Positions 1 through 12,922 of a DNA stretch of 51,893 nucleotides are shown piece after piece. Under the pieces are notes generated by a model. That model saw nothing but the letters and a program-made list of their open reading frames with translations, ran no database searches and was not told the origin of the DNA. The stretch covers positions 1-51,893 of the forward strand of contig RWJK01001336.1 of NCBI GenBank assembly GCA_004335835.1, read 5' to 3'. The DNA comes from Scenedesmus sp. ARA3 (lineage: Eukaryota > Chlorophyta > Chlorophyceae > Sphaeropleales > Scenedesmaceae). How positions within the stretch are numbered: position 1 is the stretch's first letter; every line of letters begins with the position of its first letter. The position numbers were made by a program, and so were the translations under genes.

Positions 1-1538
1 AGCAGCAGCAGCAGCAGCAGGGTGAGTTGAGGGCAGGGTGCTGTGTGCCCAGCGCTTGGTGGGCACATGGATGTTCAGCTGCATCGCCCGGTGTGCGCGC
101 CACAGGCTGCAGCAGCAGCAGCGGCAGCAGCAGCAGCAGCAGCGAACAGCGTGTCATCCGGGAAGCACACCGCAGTGGCCAGCAGCCTCGGCAGCCTGCG
201 CCGCCCACCACTCCTAAGCGCAGCATGGCAACCAGACACTACTTATCTTTGTGCTTCTGCAACTGCTTGCTGGGCCTGCATGCCAGCACACCCAAGAGGA
301 CAGCCAGCCATGCGTGCCATGCAGCAAACAGCCCTCACCTCACGCCGAAGGCCAGCAGCGTCAGCACGGGGAAGCACACAGCCGTAGCCAGCAGCACAGC
401 AGCCTGCGCAGCCCACCACTCCAAGCGCAGCCCCGCTGCATCAAGCGCGGCCTGCGTGGCATTGCGCGCACGGAACGCAAACACCGCCCTGCAAAGACAA
501 AACATAAAAAGATGCAGAGAGTGTGAGCCAGCGAGTGTGGTGACCGGCAGCCGCTTTTGTGCTGCATCTAGCGCGGCCTGCGTGGCGTCGCGTGCGCGCA
601 ACGTAAACACCGCCCTGCCAAGGCAGACAAAAGACAGATGCAGTGATTACGCAGCGGGTGAGCCAGTGGGTGTGATTGTGTGCTGCATCTAGCGCGGCCT
701 GCGTGGCGTTGCGCGCACAGAACGCAGACACCGCCCTGGTGCAACACAACAGCAGCAGATGCAGAGAATGCAGCGGGTGAGCCAGTGAGTATGGTGACCG
801 GCAGCTGCTTTGGTGCTGCATCCCGCGCGGCCTGCGTGGAGTAGCGTGCACGGAACGCAAACACCGCCCTGCCACGACAATAAATAGACAGATGCAGCGA
901 ATGCAGCGTGTGAGCCAGTGAGTGTGGTGACCACCAGGCAGCTGATTTGTGCTGCATGCAGCCGCTAGTGTGGCGTTGCGCGCACGCAACGAGAACACTG
1001 CCCTGGTGCAACACAACAAAACAGCAGAGCAGCGGCGGGTGAGCACGTGTGTGGCATGCGGAGCAGCTGCTGCAGCTGCACAAAGTTGCATACACAGCGC
1101 CTGCTGCATGTGTGCTGCCTGCTGCCCAGCTGGCTGCATGTGTGCTGCATGCGGCCTGCCTGCTGCCCAGCTGGCTGCGGCTGCTCTTGATGCGCCCTAC
1201 TGGGCCGCAGACGCTGCTCAGCTGCGCTGCTGCTGCCGCTGCCGCTGCGCGCACCATGAGCAATCTCAAGGCTTCAAACCCTGCCAAACCCTGCCCCTGT
1301 ATGCACAACCCCAAGCTCACGCAGTGCTGTGTCAGCGCGCATACGGCTGCATGTATGCTGCCTGCTGCCCGGCTGGCTGCGGCGTCTCTTAAAAAGAGCC
1401 TTGCTGCGCCCCGCGAAGCAGCTGCTCAGCTGCGCTGCTGCTGCCGCTGTGCGCACCATGAGCAACATGCACATGCATCAAACCCTCGCAAACCTTGCCC
1501 AAAGATGCACGCAATCTTCTTGCTGTGTTGGCACAACA

Positions 1539-1571
<33 letters not shown>

Positions 1572-2363
1572 GCGCCTCCAGGCAGCCAGCTGCAGCCTGC
1601 TCATGCGATGAAGCTGCTGATATACACGCAACCCTAACCTCACACACTGCTGTGTCAGCGCAGCTGCTCAGCTGTGCTGCTGCCACCGCTGCTGTTGAGG
1701 CTTGTTGTTGCGGCAGCCAGCTGCATGCCCCACGCCCTGGCAAACTCATGCATGCCATAACACTAGTCTCACACACAGCTGTGCAGCAGGCTGCGGCCTC
1801 ACCATGCGATGAAGCCGCCCACAGCCACCAGGGCAGACAGCAGCGGGATCCACCACTGGAAGGCGGAACCAGACCGCCCACTGCACAGCAGCAGCAGCAG
1901 CAGCAGCAGTGAGTGCAGGGGCGCAGCATGTCGCGGAAATACATCAGCCACGTTGCTGTGAAGTGTGGACCATGTGGGAGGCAGCCGTTGCGGCACAGCT
2001 CCAGGTCCTGCCCTGCTCAGCCAGCATTCACAATTGCCCAGCTCATAACATATGCAATAAAAGGCATGCGACCAATTCAGCAGAGCCCATGCAAGCCATG
2101 TCCAGCACCATGCATGTGACATGCAGCGTGTCCCATGTTCCAGTCCCAGCAGCATGCCACCCTGCTGCTGCTGCTGCTGCTGCTCACTTTTTGCCGTAGC
2201 CCATAGCAGAGGCCACATCAGGGCTCCACAAGGATTGGTATGCTGTGCCATCCTCATCCTTCTGCCACTGGTCAAGCTTGCTGCTGTCCCTGCTGCGGCT
2301 CACGCCCGAAGCTTTGCTGAGCCAGCCGCTCAAGCCTCCGCCCTTGCCTGCTGCACCAGTCAT
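1..2363 (-). CDS. Two-pass membrane protein of unknown function, 5' part (3' end off the left edge)
   Basis: I do not recognise the family. The exons I read are 2363-2188, 1880-1803, 488-339 and 106 to the left edge. Their phases join exactly: AA|T, TG|G and AG|C complete codons across the three junctions. The predicted N-terminus (MTGAAGKGGGLSGWLS...) is a hydrophilic 58-residue head containing DQWQKDEDGTAYQSLW. Exon 2 encodes a first hydrophobic segment (WWIPLLSALVAVGGFIAW). Exon 3 encodes a short polar loop and a second segment (AAVLLATAVCFPVLTLLAFG). Exon 4 looks basic (LWRAHRAMQLNIHV). The start is the first ATG in frame with the strong donor at 2187-2186. The introns hold CTG tracts just before the acceptors and several degenerate copies of exon 2 and exon 3 edges. 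The two membrane spans are seen in the sequence; the function is unknown. Confidence 0.6.
134..226 (-). repeat. Donor-side copy of exon 3 (membrane protein gene)
   Basis: A degenerate direct copy of the 3' part of exon 3 (true exon 488-339) lies downstream of it in the intron. It matches the stretch coding for LRLEWWAAQAAVLLATAVCFP but carries indels that break the frame. Confidence 0.6.
489..1025 (-). repeat. Four tandem acceptor-side copies of exon 3 (membrane protein gene)
   Basis: Copies of the intron end plus the first 50 or so bases of exon 3 begin at 614, 735, 868 and 1002, upstream of the true acceptor at 488. The spacing is 121 to 134 bp. Each keeps an AG followed by GGCGGTG or GGCAGTG and then sequence coding for a variant of AVFAFRARNATQAALDAA. 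They lie in the same orientation and only the innermost copy (488) continues into the full exon. Confidence 0.8.
1026..1800 (-). repeat. Degenerate tandem repeats in intron 2 of the membrane protein gene
   Basis: Repeated blocks share the minus-strand string GCAGCTGAGCAGC and a block containing CAGCCAGCTGGGCAGCAGG (near 1140-1290, 1370-1465 and 1650-1720). At about 1603-1612 there is a remnant of the end of exon 2 (CTTCATCGCATG). I read these as decayed donor-side copies. A CTG tract occupies 1541-1571. Confidence 0.5.
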
Positions 2364-5300
2364 TGCTGCGGTGTTGCAGCAGCTGCTGCTGAACTTGGCG
2401 AGGGTGCAGCTGGTGCTCTGAGACGATTACCAATGTCACTACAGACAGTGCAGGTGTGCTGTCTGCTTCCTGCAAGGCTGGACACAGAGGCAAATGATGT
2501 TTATGAGTTGCATAACTGAATGAGATGTACAAGGAAACAATAAAGCACATGCCGCTGCTCCTGGTAGCCACTGCAGTATTGAACTCGACACCCGCCAGGG
2601 CAGCTGCCGTAGGTGCGCATGCAGAAGCTACACCAGCGACCTTTGGGCCAATTGCATGCGCGCGAACACTTTAAAGACTGTATGCGAGCTGTGCCAACGA
2701 ACAGCCACTGAGCTAGCCACTGGCAAGCACCTGCGATGGTTGTGCTCCTCCAGTTGCTGATGAGCTTGCTTCGCCAAGCTAGACAACACAAAAGACTCCA
2801 CAGACACAGAAGAAAACAAACAAACACGATCCTGGCGTCTGCACTGGGGGAAGTTGTGCGAGAGAGTCGGTTGTACTGTGTCAGGTGTGGCAAGTTTAGC
2901 ACGACTGTATACTCTGTCAAGTAGCATAAAACCGACGTCATGCAGCTGCTGGGCTAGTGTATGTATGTGTGCCCCAGCTTCTCAAGGTTACGCCGTGTTG
3001 GAAGTGAGGTCGCCGGAAGGTGGTGCGGGGGTGCGACAGCGACCAAAGCCCAGCAGCTTCGCCGAAGTGCTGCTTCAATAGTCAAATTAAGCAGAACTTT
3101 AAATAATCTAGCTCTTCTGGCTGCCGAGGTATTACACCCACGACACTGGCACAGCATGTCTGTGCCCGCCCATGCCATGATGGCAGTGCCTGCAAGGCTG
3201 GTAGTCCCTGCAGCTGAGACTGCTGGCAACCGCCTGCTGCTGATGCTGCGCTTCAGCAGCAACACCCCATGAAATTTCTGTTCGCTGCTTAGCAGCTGTG
3301 ATCGTGCATCAGGGAATACCATCAGAGTTGGATGTCCTACAGGAGTTACTAGCTCCTGTAGTACAGGCAGTGGTGTTGAATGAGGGCCTGTACCTTGGAT
3401 AAATTGCCAGGCATATTGTGCCACTGACACAGTGGAGCAGACGCAGCACTATATGCAAACTCTCTGTGAACAGCATATGGCTTCTGTCTGGTCCTCAGCA
3501 GAGCCGTTGCGGCTGCTTGCTCGAGCTGAGCTCAGCGGTGCTGTGCACCCCAGGTAGCATGCAGGCCCGCTGACATGACACATAAGATCGGCGGCAGATC
3601 GCATCGCACAGTCTGGCTTTCAGCCAGCTGGCCACTGCTCCTCTATATAGGGTGTCGCGACGAGTGAAAACGAGTGACCCTGCTCTGGTGACTGCCAGCC
3701 AGAGGGACTGGCTACAGCACCAGGAACAGTACAGGAACAGTACAGTACGCACTGCTGGCAACACTGCTAGTCGAGAGAATAATCTCATACGAGGCCAGAT
3801 CTAGCGTCACCGTTTGCAGGCCCGGAGGGACCAGTGTGAAGACTTGCAGGAAAGCAATTTTGCAAAAGCTGGATGCAGCATAGTGGCTGCTGGCAGTGCA
3901 TCGCCTTGGTGAAACTCATTTGGGCATGTGCGTGTTACATCAAACATACTCACGAGTAGACATGCACACAGCACATGGCAGCCAGGCGTGACGCACCCTG
4001 CGGCATCATCTCTCAGCCGCCTTTGCGCCACCACGCATTGTAGCGGCATGGCGCTGCCATTGCGGCAAAGGCGGCGCAGCAGAGCAAGCGCTGCAAGCGC
4101 CAAGCCATCTGTGACGGCTTTTGTCTGCCAACACATCCCAAATGGCAGCTGGTAGCTGCCGCTGGCGTGGCATGATTGTGGTAATGACTGTGGTCACATC
4201 CGCCACGCTGACAAAACAGCCACAATACCCTGCCCCCCTGTGTTCATGCATCCAAACCGCACACGCACGCACTGCGTGGCATGCAGGTATGCCCACACGC
4301 TGCAGATAGAACGATACAAGGAACTCGCTGACTGCTTGGCAAACGCCGTTCCTTCATCTTTTACACAGTACCACCAACTCCAACACTGCCACAGCTGCTT
4401 CACACCACCTCAGCCAAGTAACATCACCTCAGCCCGGGAACATGCTGCCGTCGCTCAATCAACAAGCCAGCAGCATGAACATGTATGTGCCGCGGCCTCT
4501 GAGCTTGCTCCTAAGGCAACACATGGGCTGTACCACAGAGCTCCGCAAAATCAAGTATAACACATACATTGGACCCCGCAAGCAGCTATACCCAAAGGAG
4601 TGTGCTTGCAAGCATGAGACGGCCACGCTGCCATGCAGCGCATGCCAGTAGCACCAGCACCAGCAACGTGTCAAAGGGTGGCCCATTTCTCACATATCAG
4701 ATGCAGCATCCGATGCATTCTGTCGCAGCACTGTGCTGCCTTCCTAGCAACCGTGCATTTGGAATGTGCAGTGACAGGCCATGGGCCCTGGGTCTGAGTG
4801 CCGTTGCGGTGTAGGCAAGCAACGCCGCCCCTGACAAAAAGCAGATCATCGACACAACATGCCCGCAAAGCAAGCGGCAAGCTGCGCTATAAGTGCAGAT
4901 CCCTCTCTACCGGCCATGACGCAAAAAACGCATCACGTGGGCAACTGCCCATTGGAAAAACACAGCAGTGCCGTCCCATGCCAGCACAGCCAGTACAAAA
5001 GTAATAACAGTATAACTGAGCAGAAAGTGTATCAGGCAGAAGAGCCTCCAGAGCAGGCCAGGCCTGCTGCAACAGAGCATACAAACAACAGGCGCAGCGC
5101 GAGCGCTGCCTGCGTCAAGTTCAAGGGTAGAAACAGTCAGTGCTAGGCCCTGCCTTGCAGCGGCCCATTCTCGTGCCTTGCAGTGGGCATTCTGGTATGG
5201 CTCCAACAATGCTGCATGCTGGCACTGGGCCGGGATGCCAACTGAAGGCACAGGCAATAGCTGTACTCAAAGCGAACCCAGCATGCCCAAAAGTCGCCTG

Positions 5301-5485
5301 GAACCGCTGAGCTCTGCGCTGCAAGGGTTTTGAGCAGCAGCGCGACGGCGGGGTGGCACACGCACCACAGCGTACCGTGTGGCCACATGAACAGTGAAAT
5401 ATCAGACACGCCATAGCTGCTGGCAATGTACAGCCTTCAAAAGGGCGATCATCAATCACAGTACAGTGCAGGGACGTTGCACAGC

Positions 5486-5519
<34 letters not shown>

Positions 5520-5939
5520 CCTAGAGGCTGCACTGCTGGCAGCAATGCAGCACGTCCTGAGCCGTATATTTCTGAGAAAGCCGGCAGCAGACTGACGACA
5601 ATCCACATCGGCAAGTAGCACTGCTGCACGACAAACATGCCGAAACAACAACCCTGGCTGCTTTGCCTGCAGCGAGACACCCAGATGCCAGGGAACGCAA
5701 TTCCTGCATTTGAAACAAGGACAAACAATCATGCCGAGCTGCTCTTGTAGCTTGCATCGTTGAGCATGCAGCCCAAACACCGCATGCAGCTACCGTTTCT
5801 CCTATGAAGTGCCAAGTCTAGCAAGTGCTTGGAGGTCCGCAGGCAGTAACGGTGCAGTAACGGTGCGAGTGCAGAAGCCAACCCTAGCCAATTGTGTTGC
5901 AATACAAGCAGGGAGCAGCGCCGCCCAGGCAGCGCGTGC
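2364..5939. other. Region without a supported gene
   Basis: I see no exon chain with consistent phase and no recognisable domain here. The longest uninterrupted frames (for example 2954-3430 and 5121-5780 on the minus strand) have no family resemblance that I can identify and are expected by chance in GC-rich DNA. A CTG tract lies at 5488-5515. The 5' promoter of the membrane protein gene should lie just above 2363. Confidence 0.5.
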
Positions 5940-7600
5940 AAGCTGGATAGACAAAGCAGCCGGCGATCACCACCATGCTGTGAAACGCCAGCGCAGAATG
6001 CCAGAAACCGTAAACCCTAAACCCTAGCCGTATCAGACAGCAGAGCTGTTCAGACAGGGTGCAGGCACAGAGCCATGTGGCAGATGGGCCGGCGATCAGC
6101 ACCAGGCCGCATAACGAGTCGCAAGTGCTGCTGCAGACAAACAATGTGGTAATAGCGCAGCCCGCAAGCCGCATACAGCCAAACCAAATGCTAGCTGACC
6201 AGTAGAACGCAGGCTCGACATGGGCACCATCTCAACAATGGCTGTGCAGTGCAGTTGTGTGTGCATGTGCACCCATCAGAAACAGTGTGACATCACCACT
6301 GCCAGTGTGAAAAGCTACCTTATAGCTGTCGGCCCTGCCTGCAAAGCTGCAGCAGTGCCAGCCACAGGCTAACTGGCGATCACTGCCGGGCCGCATAACA
6401 AGTCGGGATGTGCTGCAGACAAACAATGTGCTACCAGCGGCGGAGCCCGCGAGCCGCCTAAGCCACAGAGACACTAGCTGTTCAGTAGAACGGAGTCCCC
6501 GACAGTGTGTGCAATATGTGCGGGGCGCGCGCCCTGCCACCATCACAAGTCGGTGCAGTGCATGTGTGTGTGCGTGTGCAGTAGCACCCATCAGTAACAG
6601 TATGACGTCACCAGTGCCGGTGAAACAAATCTGCATGATTGCGCGCGGCCCTGCCTGCACAGCTGCAGCAGCAGCAGCAACAGCCACAGGCCCACAGGCG
6701 ATCACTGCCGATCCGCATAACAAGTCGCACAGTGCTGCAGACAAACAATGTGCTACTAACTGCGGAGCCCGCAAGCCGCATACAGCCAAACCAAATGCTA
6801 GCTCATCAGTAGAACAAACGAACAAGTCCTCGACATTGTGTGGAAAGCGCCCAGAATTTAAAAGCCTTCCCGCCACCAGAAAGGTTTTGCCGCAAGCCGC
6901 CTAAGCCACACCAGACACTAGCTCATCGGTAGAACATAGTCCTCAACAGTGCGTGCAAGGCACGCAGGGCGCGCGCCCTGCCACCATCACAACAAAGTCG
7001 GTGCAGTGCATGTGTGTGGGTGTGCAAACGCACCCATCAGTGGCATTATGACATCATCAGTGCCAGTAAGATAACCGCCTGACGGTGCGCGGCCCTGCCG
7101 GCAGAGCTGCGGCAGCAGCAGCCACAGGCCCACAGGCGATCACTGCCAGGCCGAATCACAAGTCGCCAAGTGCTGCAGACAAAAAATGTGCTACGAACGG
7201 CAGAGCCCGCAAGCCGCCTAAGCCACACCAAATGCTAGCGCATCGGTAGAACAAACGAACAAACAAGTACTCGACATTGTGTGGAAAGCACCCAAAATGT
7301 AAAAGCCTTCCCGCCATCAGAAAGGCCTTGCCGCAAGCCGCCTAAGCCACACCAAATGCTAGCGCCCGGTAAAACGGAGGCTCGACAGTGTGTGCAAGGC
7401 GCGTGGGGCACGCGCTCTGCCACCATCACAAGTCGGTGCAGTGCATGTGTGTAGGTGTGCAGTCACACCCACCAGTACATATGACGTATCAGTGTGACGT
7501 CACCAGTGTCAGTGTAACAAATCTGCGTGATGGCTGTCGGCCCCGCCTGCAAAGCTGCAGCTGTGCCAGCCACAGCCTCTCAGCCGCCCGCAACACAGAC
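5940..7600. repeat. Long-period satellite-like direct repeats, about 280 to 450 bp per unit
   Basis: Landmarks recur in order. GCAGACAAACAATGTG-like strings occur at about 6133, 6415, 6739 and 7177. The block around GGCCCTGCCTGCAAAGCTGCAG occurs at about 6330, 6645, 7092 and 7540. CATCACAAGTCGGTGCAGTG occurs near 6541 and 7426, with an interrupted form near 6985. Units differ by substitutions and indels and show no conserved reading frame. A short CCCTAAACCCTA motif at about 6010 is far too short to be a telomere. Confidence 0.75.
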
Positions 7601-9649
7601 GCCAAGATGCCCGCAAAACCGCAAAACCCAGATTCAGCCAGGCGCTTGGAGAAACATGCAGTCAAACAACCAAGCTCGCCACCTGCAGCGTGTAATGTTA
7701 CGTGTGTGTACATACTGTGTGCAAGCAAATGTGTATACATATAGTTGTATAGATAGGTATGCTGCCGCGGGGCAAGTCTGCTGTGCATGTGCCGCATGTG
7801 GGTGTGCAGCAGCAGCGCTGCGCATGCAATTACTGGCAGCAGACTGGAGTACAAGGCTGCTGCTGACCCTCGCCTGGCACCTGCCCTGGGCACATGCAGC
7901 AGCAGCGCAGCAGCAGCAGCAGCAGCAGCAGCAACAAAGCCAGCCTACCACATCCACACAGCATGGCTGACTGGCATGCTGCAGCCGCGTGTTCAATTCG
8001 TAAATAACAGCAAGTGCGGCAACAACAACAGGCGGAAGCACGATGACCATGCCAGTGCAGCAGCCTCTGCTGTCTGCTGCTGCCGATCTACACATGCATG
8101 TTCTGCTGCAGCTGCTGCAACACCTCAAGCCAAAACCCAAGTGTAGTTTGTGCAGACAGCTGCTTTCTAGCCTTAACATGCAAGTATTTCTCACAGACAC
8201 TGCAGAGTATGTGTCCCACATGCCACATGCCTGCTGCCAGCTAGCCTTACGTATGCGTCATATGCACCACTGGTAGACCAAAGAATCCGTAGCTGCAGCC
8301 ATGGCTATGCGCAGGCCATGTTCAGAGGACAAGCAGCAAGCAATACTCAACAGGCGTGGCACACGGCTGTCAGCCCACCGCCGCCGCCGCAGTAACTGGA
8401 AATGCAGATGCTGCAGTTGCTGCAGTTGCTGGAGAGATGCCGAGCGCTGTTTGTGCAGACACCATGTGCTGCCTCTGCTGCAGCTAACAGCAGTAGCAAA
8501 GCTTCAGCCTGACCTCTCCAAAACAGCAAACAGCATAACGAAAGTGCTGGCGCGCCAGGCTGCGGGCGCAGAAAAAGAACCCATGCCAGGCAGGTTCAAG
8601 CGCCCGCTGTTGCTAGAGATGCACGCAGCTGCTGGAAATGCATGCAGCTGCCGGGCCTGCCCAGCTCAGTTCGTGCAAAAATGTGTGCGCTGGCTCTGCA
8701 CAGTACAGCACAGCACAGCACAGCACAGCACATCATAGCACAGCACAGCACAGCACAGCACAACAAACAGGCTGCAGCGCCAGGCTGCAAGCGCAGAAAG
8801 GACCCACTCCAGGAATGTCCCAAGAGCATGAGAAATGAATGCAAACCAAGCAGTCATGCGCGCTGTTTGTCAAGTGGCCGCGCCGCCGCCACCCACCAAG
8901 CGTGTTACGATGCCCTATGCCGTGACAGTGCTTGCGCTGCATGGCAATGCGCTCTGAATCAAACTGGCAGGCAGGCAGTCAGATGCCAGCCCTGCAGCCA
9001 GCCCTGCCTTAGGCAGGAAGCCATGTACCCTCGCGGTTGCTGCGCATGGCGCTGCTCCTGTTTTTGTTTTTGTTTTGTCGAAGCACCACAGGAGCTGCTG
9101 AGACGCGCTGCCATGCAGCTGCAGTCTAACCGTGTGCCATCAGGCGCACATGCACACATCTGCACCATGGCTGCGCATCGTGTAATATGCATATGCAACC
9201 GGCGACGTCTCAATACGCAACAATGCTGAGCTACGATCAACATCAAGCGATATATGCCTGCCTGCTGCATTGCATGCACATGGGTCGAATGTGCAGCACA
9301 CAAAACCCATGCCACTGTACACACGTGTGCAAGAAACACGTGCACACATCTGCAACAACAAAACATGCACCTGCAGACGCTACCAGAACTGCGGATGCAC
9401 GCAATCATGCATGCGCCTCCGCACCCAGGCACCTGCCTATACAACATGAAAATCTCATATGCTGCATGCGGAATCTGCACCATCTGGATGCTACCACCAT
9501 GCCCAGTGGCAAGCACATTTCAAACCCCTGTCATTACTCGCATCCAAATCAATGCACTGGCTGCTTTGCAAACCTCAACGCACTCAAACAGTAGCAGGCC
9601 ACTCCCGGTCCACTGCGCTGACTAGGGTCTGACCAGCACTTTCAGACTA
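7601..9649. other. Region without a supported gene
   Basis: No exon chain or domain is visible. The region holds a CAG tract at about 7905-7933, the CACAG array described separately, and scattered palindromic-looking TGCATGCA strings. All the reading frames look like low-complexity chance frames. Confidence 0.45.
8698..8765. repeat. (CACAG)n microsatellite
   Basis: An almost perfect five-base repeat runs about 65 bp, with one interruption (CATCATAG) in the middle. Confidence 0.95.
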
Positions 9650-9909
9650 GGGTTTTAGCGGCACATTCAGAAGGCGTTGACATCGCTGCTGCCCTCCCCC
9701 TCTGCCCAGGCTCTCCCGAACACACATCAACACATCGATAGACACATCATGCGAGGTGCACAAATATCGCACAGACCCCCGCAAGCACATCCAGCATGCA
9801 TCCAGCATGCATGCAGCAGCCACCGCAGCCGGGCACTGGCCAGCCAGCCGTATGCAGGCTGCTGCTGCTCACCCATATCTCACACAGCTGCACATGCCTT
9901 TACTCGCCC

Positions 9910-9942
<33 letters not shown>

Positions 9943-11100
9943 CTGCTGCCCTCCCCCTCTGCCCAGGCTCTCCCGAAAACACATTGATACACCAACAGCA
10001 CACGCCTTCCGCTGCAACCGCCACAGCAGCAGCTGCCATGCTGCCCTCCCGCTCTGCCCAGGCTCTCCTGTATACACATCAATACACCAATAGACACATC
10101 ATGCGAGGCGCACAGATATCGCACAGATCTCGCACAGACATCGCACACATATCGCACAGATATCGCACACATATCGCACAGATATCGCACAGATCTCGCA
10201 CAGACATCGCACACATATCGCACAGATATCGCACAGATCTCGCACAGACCCCCACAAGCACATCCAGCATGCATCCAGCAAGCATCCAGCATGCATGCAT
10301 GCAGCAGCCACCGCAGTTGGGCACTGGCCAGCCAGCTGCATGCGGGCTGCTGCTGCTGCTCACCCACAACGCACAGTACTGAGCAGAGATATTGCACAGA
10401 CCTCCGCAAGCACATCCGGGCGTCCTGGCACAGGCCAGTCAACTGCATGCGGGCTGCTGCTGCTCACCCATACGTCACACAGCTGCATACGCCATCCAAT
10501 GCCCACAGCAGCAGCAGCCATGCTGCAACACAGATTGGCGCACGCGCTCCATCAGCAACAACTAAGTTTGCCTGACACTCCTGGAGCGCCTGCCACCGCT
10601 CACACACGCAGCCTGCACACCACACAGCCCTGATAGTGACACCTTTCTGCGACTTGGCACCCGCCTAAGCACCAGCCAGCACCGCTGCAGCCACTGATAG
10701 ACAGCTTGAAGCTGCTGTGCGGTCAGCGCTCCTGCACAGCTTGTGGTGCAGCTGCTTTGCTGCAACACAGATCGCCACGCTCGCTCCCTCAGCAACAAAG
10801 TTGACACGGCCTGCCTGGCACTCCAAGGAAGCCTACCACCCCTCACCCAAGCAGGCCTAAACCTCGCAATCTGCACACCACCCCTAAACCCTAAAACCTT
10901 CACATACTTTGCCACCCGGCCAGCCACCTGCCAGCCTGTGCCGTGGCCCACCCTCCAAGCAAATGGCCCACCCTCCAAGCAAAAGCAGCCACACACGCAG
11001 CCGTCACACCGCACAACCCTAACAGTGACACGTTTTCACCACCTGCCACCGCACAAGCATCTGCCATCCTCTGCCCTGGCCCATCCTCCAAGCAAATGCG
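9650..11100. repeat. Decayed direct repeats of about 300 bp
   Basis: The block CCCTCCCxCTCTGCCCAGGCTCTCC occurs at about 9693, 9950 and 10044. The block GGGCACTGGCCAGCCAGC, then CTGCTGCTGCTCACCCA, then CACACAGCTGCA occurs near 9830, 10318 and 10440. A third block (CTGCAACACAGAT...CTCCCTCAGCAACAA) occurs near 10530 and 10760, and GCCCACCCTCCAAGCAAA recurs near 10945 to 11095. On the minus strand one block ends in a donor-like GTGAGCAGCAG, so this may be a decayed version of the junction duplications seen in the genes. Confidence 0.6.
10108..10252. repeat. Short tandem array of an ATCGCACAG-type unit
   Basis: The strings ATATCGCACAG, ATCTCGCACAG and ACATCGCACAC alternate about fourteen times at 10 to 11 bp spacing. 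A higher-order pattern is visible, because a run of several units is itself repeated once. Single units also occur near 9765. Confidence 0.85.
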
Positions 11101-12690
11101 CTTGATCCTCCCGATGCAGCTGACGCATACAGTTCACTAGTTGTAAGTGCTTGATATGGAGTCTACCCCGCTATGCATTGAAGACGTTGCATGCTGCTGC
11201 CTGCCTGCCTGCCTGCTCTCCGCCAAGATCACCCCACAGAGCAACTGAATGATCACCCGAGCGCTCACATGCAATTGCAGGCACTGACTGTCTACAGCTC
11301 TTGACACCTCAGCACACGCCTGTGCAATGTGCCATGCCGGCACACGACAGCGCACTCACTTTGTGCAGCTGTGCAGAACACGCACACACTCACATCATCA
11401 TGTTAATAACAATGATAATACTACCAATCTTCCTGACTCAGCAATAGCTGTCAGCTCATATGTATAACCTCGCTGCAGCTCGTCTCGCTGCCCGGCGCAC
11501 ACTTACATAACACGTCAATAACACTCAAATAATCTGCACTCGGCTGCTCAAGGAATGACAGCAAGCAGCGGATAGACAGATACGCAGCTGCAGACACACC
11601 CACACCCTCAATCCTGGACACCTGCTGGCCTCACCGCCTACTGTGGCACGCATATGTGTTCTATGACAGACATACACAGCCCAGGCAATGCAGCAGGCCG
11701 GCCCGCTAGACCCACCACACACAAACAGAGCATGCTACACACACCCTGCTGTGCCCACCCTGCTTAAAGGTGACCCACCAATACCGTATCCACCATCCCA
11801 TTGCCACCAGCAAAGCCTCACACCTCTGGGGTGCTTCGAATCCACTGCAATAGCAGCAGGCGCCTGTCCTTTCACCAATGCAGCACAGCAATAGCCGGTA
11901 CAAGCAAGGGAAGGCTAGCACAGTTCACAAAAGAGCTTGAATCAGAGTCCGTCAGCAAATCGAGATCAGAAAAGCCACCGGGGGCCATGCAAGTCTCAGA
12001 GAGAAAACCAATCATACCGCATTGCATTGGTGCCGCCAACCGCAGCAAGATGCATATATGGCATACTGCATACTGCTTCGTTTTCAGCCCAGCTGACAGG
12101 GCTGTTACTTCAAACTTCAAAGTCACTGCTGCTGCTGCTGCTGAATGCTCCCAGGCAAGCATGCAGGCAGGCAGCCGGGCGGCACAAGCTGGTGCGCCAG
12201 TCTCTGATCTGCGTGCACGCCGGTGCACCACTTTGCTGGCACGTGCATGCATATGCAGCCTGCACAATGCCGGAGCAGGTTATTCATTGCTTGACTGTCC
12301 TCACAGCAGAAACACACAGAGAGCAGCGGCATTCCGTTGTCGCTGCACGCTACATTCGCAACTACAGAAACCCCTCAGCTGCGCCAAGTATGATCGCATG
12401 AGCCACATATCATGCCCAGTGCACTATGCTCTGGTGATGCTCACTTTGCCTGGCGTGCCAGGTTCATTACCATGCGCCATGCCCATGCACGATGATGCCC
12501 CTGTGTCATATCTATCTTGCCAGCTGCATGCTGCATGCAACAGCGCCCTCACAGCAGACCTGTGCCAGCGCTGCGTTCCAGCACAACAAAAGCCATTCAG
12601 GCACACCTCACAGCTCAAAATCAACACCAGGCCTGGCGATCACCCTGCAAGCACGCCAGCCCACTGCCAGCCGCCACCCAGCCCACCATA
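11101..12690. other. Region without a supported gene
   Basis: No exon chain, RNA gene or domain is recognisable. The base composition is more mixed than in the flanking repeats, with AT-richer stretches near 11390-11520. Confidence 0.4.
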
Positions 12691-12699
12691 ACCTCACAC

Positions 12700-12891
12700 C
12701 GCCTGCTGCTGCCGCCAGCCCTCCCCGACGACCTGCACCAGCGCAACACACAGTGCCAGCTCACAGCCAGGCGCCACCCAGCCCACCGTCTACATCCTCA
12801 CACCGTCTGCTGCTGCCGCCAGCAGCCCTCAGTCACGCCCTGCACCAGTGCCATCACAGTGCATTCACAGCCGCCGTTGTTTCACACTGCG

Positions 12892-12922
<31 letters not shown>

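Noticed and set aside
2954..3430. 158-codon open frame on the minus strand
   Set aside because: No recognisable domain, start context or neighbouring exons; long chance frames are common in this composition.
6005..6030. CCCTAAACCCTA strings like plant or algal telomere repeats (also near 10885, 18490, 29995 and 30115)
   Set aside because: Only one to two units at each place and often imperfect; not an array and not at a chromosome end.
8698..10252. CACAG and ATCGCACAG arrays as CRISPR arrays
   Set aside because: Units are contiguous with no unique spacers, and the genome is eukaryotic.
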